This document shows, piece by piece, positions 44,660 to 53,587 of a stretch of 53,587 bases of DNA; positions within the stretch are counted from its first letter, which is position 1; the number at the start of each line of letters is the position of its first letter. The stretch lies in assembly GCA_032718475.1 (NCBI GenBank), contig JAUCBJ010004173.1:1-53587 (forward strand), in the 5' to 3' direction. The position numbers and the translations under genes were made by a program. Under the pieces are notes generated by a model. It had not been told where the DNA came from. It did no database searches and saw nothing but the letters and a program-made list of their open reading frames with translations. The stretch comes from Nemertoderma westbladi. Lineage: Eukaryota > Xenacoelomorpha > Nemertodermatida > Nemertodermatidae.

Positions 44660-45225
44660 GTGTAAGAGGTAGATGGAGTTGGCGGACAGGGGATGTCGGA
44701 GGTAGATGGGGTGGGTGGACAGGGGTGGTCGGAGGAGATAGATGGAGTGCGTGGACAGGGGATGTAAGAGGTAGATGGAGTGGGTGGACAGGGGTTGTCG
44801 GAGGTAGATGGAGTTGGCGGACAGGGGCTGTACGAGGTAGATGGGGTGGGTGGACACTGGACAGGGTGGTCGGAGGTAGATGGGGTGGGTGGACACTGGG
44901 CAGGGGTGGTCGGAGGTAGATGGGGTGGGTGGACAGGGGTGGTCGGAGGTAGATGAGGGGTGGGTGGACAGCGGTGGTGGGAGGTAGATGGGGTGGGTGG
45001 ACAGGGGTGGTCGGAGGAGATAGATGGAGTGCGTGGACAGGGGATGTAAGAGGTAGATGGAGTGGGTGGACAGGGGTGGTTGGAGGTAGATGGGGTGGGT
45101 GGACAGGGGATGTCGGAGGTAGATGGGGTGGTTGGACTTGGGTGGTCGGAGGAGATAGATAGAGTGCGTGGACAGGGGATGTAAGAGGTAGAAGGAGTGG
45201 GTGGACAGGGGTGGTTGTGTGGGGG
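44660..45225. repeat. G-rich minisatellite, about 30-36-bp units
   Basis: About 17 units of the type GGTAGATGGGGTGGGTGG followed by ACAGGGGTGGTCGGA. The G-rich strand is plus and has repeated GGGG/GGG runs, so G-quadruplexes are possible. The long Pro/Ser/Thr-rich minus ORFs across it (PPTPSTSDHPCP-type) are repeat by-products. It adjoins the LTR-like end of the gypsy fragment. Confidence 0.92.
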
Positions 45226-45389
45226 ATGTAAATGCCACATATAAATAACTAACGTACTAGTGAGCTATTTTATTATTGTTAAACATTGTTGTGTTTTATA
45301 TATTCTAGAATAAGTAATACTCAAGGAAACGTCGATGTGTCCGTTAAGTGTCCGAATGATAGGTAAGCCATCGAGTGGACGCTACATCA
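45226..45389 (-). repeat. Probable partial LTR of the gypsy element
   Basis: In minus orientation a purine-rich ACTGTGGGGAG tract is followed directly by TGATGTAGCG, the usual arrangement of polypurine tract and 3' LTR start. Within it are AATATATAAAAC (TATA-like, about 45293-45304) and CAATAATAAAAT. The far end is not defined and merges with the minisatellite. No 5' LTR was found in the window. Confidence 0.55.
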
Positions 45390-45460
45390 CTCCCCACAGT
45401 CAGGGCACAAAAGTTTATGTTCATTGATGTGTTCTAGTTGAGAATAAACAGTGAGTCGAG

Positions 45461-47240
45461 TTACAAGATCAAACGAGTTGGAGGTTTACTTAATCTTCCA
45501 CTTTTGGTTCGGCACATGGGGGGTATGTACGACATGGGGTCGGGTTCTGGTTCCAATGAGTAGTCAACAAGAGGAGGTGATCCCATCGCTTGTGTTGTAG
45601 AAGTGCGCATTGTTGTTGGTGATGCTCGTTGTGTTGTCGATGGAACCAATCGTTGGGTTGTCGTGCTTGCGCAACCAGTGTCAGTGTATGCAGTTTTTAA
45701 CCGGTCTATATATACGTTTACAGCTTTACCATTGCAGTCTATTGTGTAATGCTTGGCTTTGACCCCAAGAATGCGGTAGGGGCCAGTGTAGGGTTGCTGA
45801 AGTGGGTGTTTGTGGCTGTCGACTTGTATATAAACGAAACCAGTTGATGCTAAGTTCTCTGGAACTGATGCTGCACGTTGGCCGTGGTAATTAGTTGGTG
45901 GAGGCTTTGCTAAGCGCATGGCATCTTGTAGACCGCTTAAGAAACTTGGTTGGAGGTCTGAGTTCCTATCAGTCTTGAAGAATTCACCTGGAATGTGTAG
46001 GGAAGTCCCATATACTAAATCAGCTGGAGAACAGTCTGCGTCTTCCTTCCAGGCTGTGCGGATGCCGAGCATAACCATGGGTAGGTGGTCCATCCAGTTG
46101 GGTCCTGTCATGCGCGCCTTAAGTGACGCTTTTAGTTGACGGTTAAATCGTTCAACCATACCGTTGGTTTGTGGGTGATATGCGGTAGTGTTGTTGGCTG
46201 ATACTCCCAGGAGACGTTGTAACTCGGCCCAAAGGTGTGATGTGAACTGTGGGCCCCTGTCGGATGTGAGATCCCCTGGGATACCGAACCGTGCCACCCA
46301 TGTGCGTAGAAAGCCACGAATGCAAGTTTCAGTTGTGGAGTCTGGAATTGGAATAGCTTCTGGCCACCTGGTATAGCGATCTACTATTGTAAACAGGTAG
46401 CATATTTTCTCAGAGATGGGATGGGGCCCCCACAAGGTCTACATGAAGAGATCCAAAGCGCCGTTCCAGTGGGGGGGCGGGATTCTAAGGGGTTGTGTAT
46501 GTGTTGGCTAACCTTAGAGACTTGACACGGGTGACAGGAGCGACACCAGTTGCGGATATTTGATTTCATCCCATGCCAAAGAAATCGTTTCGCTATTGCA
46601 CGGTATGTGGGACGGTAACCAGTGTGAGAAAGGCCATGGATGGATAGCCTCAAATATTCGTTTTGTCCAATTGGCAGGTATGACTGGTCTGGCTTTTCCA
46701 GTGGCAGTGTCACATAAGATAGAGTAGCCATTATAGGCAAGGTCTTCGAGATTGAGTGAAGTGACAGCAGTGCTTGTGCGATAAGCTTCGATTTCTTTGG
46801 ATGTAGCCTGGTTTGAAGCCAACTGCGCGTATTCGATTGTAGGAGTTAGAATAGCTGACACTGTTGTACCTGATCTGGTGTTGGGCTCATTGGACTCAAC
46901 AGGGGCACTTGATAGTGTGTCTGCTACCACATTTGAGGTTCCCTTAATGTGTTGGACATCTGTAGTGAACTCGGCAATGAAGGAAAGGTGGCGAGTTTGG
47001 CGGGGGGTGCGATCGGCGGTGCCAGTCATTGCAGCAACTAAGGGCTTATGGTTTGTAAACAATGTAAATTGCCGTCCTTCGATATAGTTCCGGAAATGTT
47101 TGATTCCTAAGTAGGCAGCAAGCAGTTCCCTGTCGAAGGCAGAGTACTTCTTCTCAGCGTTGGTTAGCTTCTTAGAAAAGAAGGCCAATGGGCGCCAAAC
47201 ATTGTTATCGAGCTGATCTAGTGTAAAAGCTTTTGCATCA
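45461..47240 (-). pseudogene. Ty3/gypsy pol fragment: RNase H and integrase, frameshifted
   Basis: Reading the minus strand: an RNase H tail first (FFSKKLTNAEKKYSAFDREL, then FTNHKPL, then VVADTLS); then the integrase zinc-binding region (H-x4-H in HGLSHTGYR and CRSCHPC) after a frame change; then, after another frame change near 46435, the integrase core. The core keeps D (IVDRYTRW), D (TSDRGPQF) and E (GMVERFNRQ). It ends with a GPY/F-like module (GPYRILGV, VNVYIDRLKTAY). The RNase H Asp is replaced by Asn in TNHKPL. Protease and reverse transcriptase are missing; the copy breaks off near 47240. It is a dead retrotransposon relic. Confidence 0.93.
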
Positions 47241-47315
47241 TTAACCGGTTATTTTCCCTCAAAGTACTCTGTAGTTGGTTTACCAGGCATAAAAAGGCCG
47301 TGTCCTTGCTGCACT

Positions 47316-48386
47316 GGTGTTTTAGAGGACATAAAAGTCATTTCTTCTGTATTTGTACTGTATTTGTACTTTAGAGGACATAATCCGCAATCTCGTGACG
47401 CGATAAGCTAGATACTCTTGAAAACAGTGTCGCTACCATGACGACGGCTAACAGCTGATATTGCCACGTCGACGTTTCTTTGTTTCTTTGTTCTCTCGTT
47501 GTTCGGTTGACCAATCAGAGCGTTTTTGTCTCTGTGTTGGAGGTGTATACAGAACTCAGTAGTTCAGTGTTATGTTTTTGCCCAGAGCCTAAGAACACCG
47601 GCTTTTGGCACCTCCGTGTTTCAGTCTTTAGTCTTACATTAGTAGGCTTAATTATAGAACGTATATCTGTTATCTTACCTACCTACTCATACTCACTCAC
47701 TTAATAATCATTTATACCTTAACTTTACTGCTTTTATTGTCGGTTGTTCATTATATTGGTTGATGAAATATTATATCGGAATCCTGATCAATAGTCAGAC
47801 ACCCCAACTTCTTGATATACTAAAGGTTAGAGAGACCGGTTACAGATAAACGATTGCGACCTATGTTAAGTGGTTTGCAGTGAATCTAATGCTATTTCAT
47901 ATGCCCAACATAAATTGTCTGTTGCTCTCTTTATACGTGACCAAATTTAGTGAAGGTCGGCAGATTAGTGTGCAGTATTGTGCAGCATTGTGTATAAGTG
48001 TAACTGATAACAAAGCATCTCCTAAAGAATGCGCCATATACGTGAATCTATAGCCTTTTCGTTGCGTCTAGTTTAAGTCATAACTCTGTTTACATATTTA
48101 GAGCGCCACGTCCTAAAGGGACTGTTAATATTTCCCGAAAGTGAATAATATTTGTCAGAGATTATATATTACGATCAGTCGAATAATACAGTAGGCTTAC
48201 ACCATCAATCATTAAGCTCCGAACTCAGTCTCCCGGGTATATCCAACGGGTGAATGATTGCGCATAGACTGGCTTCGGCTAATGTAGTGTATCAAATACT
48301 CGTCATAGGCTAAAGACTATCTATCATCCAAAAGACATTCTAATTTTGGCAGGTTAAACTGTCAAAGGTCTTCAAAAGCGCAAACA
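47316..48386 (+). repeat. Left arm of a 1.1-kb long inverted repeat
   Basis: Inverted imperfect copy of 50501-51633. Read 5'-3', the arm starts GGTGTTTTAGAGGACATAAA and ends CAAAAGCGCAAACA, so its ends fit the TGTT...AACA pattern of LTRs. Shared landmarks: ACCAATCAGAGCG (CCAAT-box-like, about 47510), GTTAGAGAGACCGG (about 47826), CACGTCCTAAAGGGACTG (about 48107), AATATTTCCCGAAAG and GGCAGGTTAAACTG (about 48350). No ORF of note. Confidence 0.85.
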
Positions 48387-50500
48387 ATAACAGATATTGC
48401 TTCTGGATTGCGGTGTAAGCAATCTAGTCGAAGGTACCGGTCGATCGGTAACCAGTAGGCCTGACTGCCTGATCACCCGAACCGGTACTTACAGTACAGG
48501 TACAGCAGTATTATTCGATTTTGATAATTGTATACCGGTAGGCTGTTTAAGAGATTAGGGACTGTACACCCCTTGTTTCTTTTGGAGCTTACTTATTTCT
48601 GTCAGTTTTATTTATTTGTAGGCCAGTATTGAGCAGAAGGCGTGTAAGCCTGCTCAGATTGTACAGATAATTTGTAGGCTTGACTGTTGTCTAACTGTTG
48701 TTAAGTCTGAACGGATTGCAGTGTGTGTAGAGCATCTGTCCGATGAAGTGCTAGTTAGGAAAGTAGGGGCTTCAAGTGCTGTGAGGTAAACCCCCTGTGA
48801 AAGAATAAGTCGTACTACTGGGTTAGAACGCATACTAACTAATCATTTCGGAGTCTGCATATACTGTAGTGTATTTGGGCTTGATAGTAGTCTGCCATCG
48901 TTTAGTCTGTACTTTGTTTGTGTAGTCTGTACGGGTAGCGTATAATTTTATTTAGATAATTTGTAGGCTGGATAGTTGTCTGGCTGTTGTTGGGTTTGAG
49001 GAAATTTCGGTGTGTGTAGAGCATCTGTCCGATAAAGTGCTAAGTTAGGAAAGTAGGGGCTTCAAGTGCTGTGAGGTAAACCCCCTGTGAAAGAATAAGT
49101 CGTACTACTGGGTTAGAACGCATACTAACTAATCATTTCGGAGTCTGCATATACCGTAGTTTGTTTAGGCTTGATAGTAGTCTGTCAGTATTTGGTCTGC
49201 ATTTTGTTTGAATAGTCTGTACGCATAGCGTAATATTTATTACTCAGAGTTTATGCGATTATTCGCAACATTCATATCCCCAAGTTTATTCCTACAGTAA
49301 TTGTGTTTGTTATACATACCGTTATAGTTAAACTAACCCCGGTACTACATCAGGGCTGCTCGGCGTAGGTAAAGACTGGAGATTTTGTGCTTTGGTCACT
49401 CCGGCAGATACCGTGGTTCTTTTGGCTGTTCAAGTATTTTTAACTACCGATTATTTGTTGTACAAGTACTTGTACCTAATTTAGGGTTTAGTGTACAGTA
49501 CTTTCCAAAGGTGATTAGTGTGTAGGCAGTATATTTGTGTTGTAAAGTGGTTAATAGGCACGTTGGTTCTGGTAGACCGCGGTAATTAACTTCTAGGTAG
49601 GGACACTCCGTGATACATAACGTAGTACCTATAGCGATACGGTTATAGGTCGTCAGGCGGTGGTATTTTCCTATCTGGACAACGCAGTATATTTACTACT
49701 ACTTATTATTTTCAAATACCGTAGTAACCTGTCCGTTGTAATAACCAGATATTCTAACCCTTTGTTAGGCTGGTTAGTAGACTTCTTGTAAAATTACCCT
49801 AAAAATTTGTATTTGTGTATTTGTAATTAAATTTTTGTGTTTCTTTAGAGATTGTAATCTCAACCCGAATTGTACGTAATTTGTAGTATTAAGTAACTTA
49901 GGTAAATTAGAATTATTTGTTTTAGTGTCCAACAAGTAGCACTCCACTGAGAGCGCACAGCTTCTGTGTAGTGACTCCCCCAGAAATAATAACATTTATT
50001 TCAAACATTGACAAAACCCATTAAACGGGTATATATATATTATAAATCAACTCAAACGATTTATAAATAGTAGGCCTGCCATATAACAATTAGGTCTCAA
50101 TATCAGTTGGACTACTGCTTAAATAACGGCAATAAAGTAAGTTAAAGTAACCAAGTAACCCTTAAAATTCAGAAATTCAATTATTTAAAATAATTGATAT
50201 ACCGGTATTTACAATAGGCTTATTATCTTTATTTTCATAAACTTAGGCTGAAATCATACCGGTGTTCTGTAATTAATTCTAGTTAATAATTATACTTATA
50301 TATACTATAAGTGTAAACTGCATACCGGTATCCACGATAGGCCTATTATATATTTATATATATTTGTGCTAAAATTACCTACCGGTATTCTGTGATAAAC
50401 TAGTCTGTAATAATACTTATATATACTATAAGCATACCAGTATACTAATATATTATATATCACGCTACACTGAGTAGCAGTATCGGTAATTAATTACTAG
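48387..50500. other. Spacer between the inverted arms
   Basis: 2.1 kb of AT-rich sequence without a supported gene. It holds the 290-bp tandem duplication (48665-49242). The part 49243-50500 shows ACCGGTA-rich sequence with several near-repeats of TACCGGTATNNNRATAGGC (about 50205, 50331, 50383). Confidence 0.55.
48665..49242. repeat. Tandem duplication, period about 290 bp, with conserved core
   Basis: Unit 1 runs about 48665-48954 and unit 2 about 48955-49242. A core of about 143 bp (48721-48863 and 49010-49153) differs at only two positions, while the flanking parts of each unit differ at many. The core carries AGGGGCTTCAAG, then GGTAAACCCCC, which could form a GGGG/CCCC stem. Confidence 0.9.
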
Positions 50501-51633
50501 TGTTCGCGCTTTTGAAGACCTTTAGCAGTTTAACCTGCCAAAATTTATATGTCTTTTAGTTAATTAAAACCACTTTAGCATACGACAATAATTTATGCTA
50601 ATACGCAAAACACTAGCCGAAGTCAGCCCATGCGCGATCATTCACCCGATGGATCTACACCCGGGAGACTGAATTCGGATGCTTGAATTGTATTATTACA
50701 GTGTAAGGTTGCAGTGTATACCTAATGTATTATTCGATAGATCGTTAATAATTAATCTCTGACAGATATTATTGGCTTTCGGGAAATATTAACAGTTCCT
50801 TTAGGACGTGGCGCTTTATCTATTTAAACAGAACTAGGACTTATACTAAACGCAACGATACTGCTTATGATTAAAGTATAAAGCGTATTCTTTAGGAAAT
50901 ACTTTGTTACCAATCACAATCATACACACTATTCTGCCGACCGTCAGTATATTTGATCACACATAAAGAGAGCAGCAATTGACTCACGTAGGGTCTGCTA
51001 AATAACATTGGATTCAATACACACCACATTAATATAAATCGCAATTGTTATGTATAGCCGGTCTCTCTAACCTGTAGTGTATCAAGAAAATTGGGAATTT
51101 GGGTGATTTATCCGTATTATCCAAATAGCAATATTTCCATCAACAAATAGGTACAATTAATAACTGACGGTAAAATAACAGTACAAACAATATGATTAAT
51201 GCAATTAAATTAAGTGAGTTAAGTGAGTTTCATTAGATTGATTAATTAGATGAGATTCGTTAAGTTAGGTAACAGTTTATACTTTCGATAATTCAAGCAG
51301 TTTACTAGAGTTCTTACCGAAAGGCCGGTGTTTCTGGCTTAGACAGCAATAACAACAAAGTATCAAGTAAAAACAGTAAGACTGAACACTCTCCTTATGA
51401 TCGACCGAAAAGCTACACGTCGACAGGAAAAATCGCTCTGATTGGCTCAAGCCAAACAAAGAACCATGCATCCAATGGCTGTTTCCATGTCAGCAACCAG
51501 CTGTGAGATGTCGTAATATGAATCATCACGGCTAAGCTGTGAAAGGTAGTTGGTGCATTACAGGTTTTTTGCCTTACCATGTCCGCCAAAACACGTATAT
51601 AGCAGAATGATTTTTATGTCCGTTAAAACACCT
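50501..51633 (-). repeat. Right arm of a 1.1-kb long inverted repeat
   Basis: Reverse complement of the left arm, imperfect with small indels. On the minus strand it starts AGGTGTTTTAACGGACATAA and ends AAAAGCGCGAACA; AGCCAATCAGAGCG is the counterpart of the CCAAT-like box (about 51436). In minus orientation it follows the zinc-knuckle ORF by about 200 bp. Confidence 0.85.
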
Positions 51634-51840
51634 GTAAAGGTACCTTGCGGGCGAGGGGAATATATATACAGTTAGAGAACCTTTTTTAGAGTATTCCAGC
51701 GCCTGGGGGGAACTGGCCAGCAAAGGCAAAAAGGTATCAGTTATCCCACAAAAGCTTTTACACCGCTCCCAGAAAATGGGATTTAAGTCTATAAAATATA
51801 CAAAATCACAGTTTCTAAAATACAAAAATACTCTAAACAG
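51634..51840 (-). other. Gap between right arm and the zinc-knuckle ORF
   Basis: In minus orientation this is the sequence just 3' of the ORF. It contains CTCTAAAAAAGGTTC and CTGTATATATATTCC. A polypurine tract or the edge of the arm may lie here, but I cannot define it. Confidence 0.4.
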
Positions 51841-53499
51841 TTAGTCTTTCTTGCGCGGACGGCGTTTACGCAGTTTTTTGAAGCTAGCAAGAGTCCTTTT
51901 CTCTTTGGGGCGAGCCACTTTACTAGGAGGGCTATAACTCCTGGGTGAAGGGTGCAATATGATTGCATCAGAAGGTATGGGATTGCGATCGGTATATCCG
52001 CCGGTCGAAGTACCGGGTTGATTGACATCAACGTCAGGGGAGAGGGGTCTAACGGCTTTGAGAGCTCGTTTCAAGACAGCCGCTCTTACGGGTCCTTTAC
52101 GAGTGGTCTGAACGAGGGCCGTGGGTGGACCATAGGCAGTTAGAAACTTCCTTGGTTTAATGGTTCTTTCTAACTCGCGTTCGCGGGCTCGATACTCGTA
52201 AGGCCGTCGATATACTTCTTGTAACTCAGGGTGTGAGTTGACGAATAAGTCTCCATAGGCAGGGTCTTGACGGATAAAGTTTATTAAGTTGTAAGAATGG
52301 ATGTCACTCGGATTAATGCTCCTAAGAAATTTACGTACATATTTGGTTGAAATACATTCTCCAACGCGCTTCAATAGTTCATAACTTGATAGGCGCGATT
52401 TCTGCTCGACGGAGGCAAACAAATATGGATGGAACGCATAAACTCCTTCGTAGGCGCGTCCGGGATAATGGCGATGGCGTGAGTCACAATGTAAATCAGC
52501 GTTCGCTTCCCAAGCTCTGATATAACGTAGTACAATCATTTCATCTACGCTCTCTAAATCATGGTTAAAGGGACAATCAAAGCTGGCGTGTCCTTTTAAT
52601 TGACAATGATGGCATTGAGTCATAAATTGGGGGCAGACGGCAAAAATGTGCAAATTATTAAGCCGACAATATGCACAATAGATTTCCATCGACGGTTGCT
52701 CGTGGAAATAGGAACAAAGATCGTTGGTGTCCATAGACGTAATATGGTCTCTCGATGCGCACAGCCGACAACGTTGTCGAGAAACATAATTGGCATGGCG
52801 ATAATCATACGCAGTAAGACACTGTGGACCTTGATACCATTCCAATATATAGTCGCTATCGCTACTCCGAGCCGTGGGGGGCTGAATCTCTTCCGATTCT
52901 AAACATATGGGTTCGTCTTCCCCTTGTATAGTTGAGGTAGGTATGGCCGTCTCCTCAAGTGGACCTACCGTCTGAATTTCCACGACAGAATAACCGGTGG
53001 GGATCCGAGGTCTTTGGATAACCGAGGAGTGCAGGTTTATCACACAAATGTCTCGGAAAATAGCGAATCCAGCGCTATCCAACTTCTCCGCAGCTGAGTC
53101 TCTTAAGCTGAGCTTGGTCAAAGCGCGGTCTTTGAATTGGCTATCCACGTTGCGAAACGGGGTTAAAAACCGTCGGAAACATTCAAAGCGGATGAATTTA
53201 TTATGTTCATCTAACTTAGCGAGTTTGGTCCCAAGGATTAATGGATGGGCGCGTATAGTACGACTGCACACATCGGCTAGCCAACCGGAAAGTGCGGTGT
53301 TTTCGAAGATCGTGTAGATAGCTAAGGAGGGACGGAGTGGAACACTCATGAAGCTATACACGGCGCCAGGTGCGGTTAATGGTCCGTCAAAGTATAATCG
53401 AGAATAATGGTCTCCGTATACTTGTTGATAGTTGATGGGACTTCCGACCTTGAAATTCCACGTAGTCGTTGAAGTTGATACGCTTATCAGGTTCTTCAA
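51841..53499 (-). CDS. Unassigned 552-residue zinc-knuckle protein
   Basis: Uninterrupted ORF from ATG at 53499. Residues 1-130 are a folded-looking region (TTTWNFKVGSPINYQQVYGD, LRPSLAIYTIF) I do not recognise. Residues about 165-215 are acidic and low in structure. Residues about 235-310 hold three Cys/His clusters: CRLCASRDH, CAYCRLNNLHIFAVC (CX2CX5HX4C) and CHHCQLKGHASFDC, an exact CX2CX4HX4C zinc knuckle. The C-terminus (about 420-552) is basic and Pro/Ser-rich, ending KKLRKRRPRKKD, a possible nuclear signal. Single-strand nucleic-acid binding is inferred from the knuckle. It could be the gag-like protein of a retroelement or a protein of another large mobile element; a cellular gene is not excluded. 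No reverse transcriptase or integrase lies next to it in the window. Confidence 0.7.
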   Translation of the reverse strand: MKNLISVSTSTTTWNFKVGSPINYQQVYGDHYSRLYFDGPLTAPGAVYSFMSVPLRPSLAIYTIFENTALSGWLADVCSRTIRAHPLILGTKLAKLDEHNKFIRFECFRRFLTPFRNVDSQFKDRALTKLSLRDSAAEKLDSAGFAIFRDICVINLHSSVIQRPRIPTGYSVVEIQTVGPLEETAIPTSTIQGEDEPICLESEEIQPPTARSSDSDYILEWYQGPQCLTAYDYRHANYVSRQRCRLCASRDHITSMDTNDLCSYFHEQPSMEIYCAYCRLNNLHIFAVCPQFMTQCHHCQLKGHASFDCPFNHDLESVDEMIVLRYIRAWEANADLHCDSRHRHYPGRAYEGVYAFHPYLFASVEQKSRLSSYELLKRVGECISTKYVRKFLRSINPSDIHSYNLINFIRQDPAYGDLFVNSHPELQEVYRRPYEYRARERELERTIKPRKFLTAYGPPTALVQTTRKGPVRAAVLKRALKAVRPLSPDVDVNQPGTSTGGYTDRNPIPSDAIILHPSPRSYSPPSKVARPKEKRTLASFKKLRKRRPRKKD

Positions 53500-53587
53500 C
53501 GTTTTCTCTGTCGAGTAGGTTGCGAATAGAGTTCTCGTGTTCTATTCTCGGTTTGTCATTACGCTTCCGCTGGGCATGATATTTAAA
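53500..53587. other. Window edge, upstream of the zinc-knuckle ORF
   Basis: 88 bp. Its minus-strand reading is the 5' side of the ORF at 51841-53499. Too short to interpret. Confidence 0.4.

Noticed and set aside
44620-45240. Pro/Ser/Thr-rich ORFs of about 200 codons in two frames
   Set aside because: Open in two overlapping minus frames because of the G-rich minisatellite; no signal of a real protein.

Overview
The window is nuclear DNA from an animal. It has spliceosomal introns, CR1/RTE-type LINEs, hAT, piggyBac-like and Mutator-like transposons, a Ty3/gypsy element and histone genes. No base of a bacterial or viral genome plan is visible. The dense palindromic words (TAGGCCTA, ACCGGTA, TACAGTA), AT-rich spacers and the gene families suggest a marine invertebrate, perhaps an echinoderm-like deuterostome. 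That placement is an inference with low confidence.

The backbone of positions 3808-41844 is one plus-strand gene, a neutral sphingomyelinase 2-like enzyme (SMPD3 family). Five exons were reconstructed by reading frame, splice sites and family motifs: 3808-3985, 37618-37834, 38539-38721, 39764-39888 and 41590-41844. All four junctions are phase-compatible. The 5' exons lie outside the window. Its first visible intron is 33.6 kb long and holds nearly everything else in the first 37 kb: a complete intronless LIX1-like gene (minus strand), a complete Mutator-like transposon, a predicted GPI-anchored Cys-rich protein gene (minus) and two intronless histone genes (plus). It also holds a 4.6-kb LINE and many small inverted-repeat elements.

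The two histone genes (23919-24389 and 34443-34943) encode H2A proteins whose fold looks like macroH2A but which stop without a macro domain. Their first 140 residues are identical and differ only at synonymous sites. Their tails differ, and the second ends in Ser-Gln-Asp-Ala, similar to the H2A.X damage-signalling motif.

Two LINE insertions are flanked by unusually long direct repeats: 140 bp around 1394-3240 and 735 bp around 27561-32179. The 735-bp repeat runs into a large minisatellite built on the palindrome GTACCATATGGTAC.

After the sphingomyelinase gene come AT-rich DNA, a G-rich minisatellite, a frameshifted Ty3/gypsy pol fragment and a roughly 1.1-kb-armed inverted repeat (47316-48386 and 50501-51633) whose arms have TGTT...AACA ends. 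Between the arms is a tandem duplication with an unusually conserved 143-bp core. The right edge carries an intact minus-strand 552-codon ORF with zinc-knuckle motifs that I cannot assign to a family.
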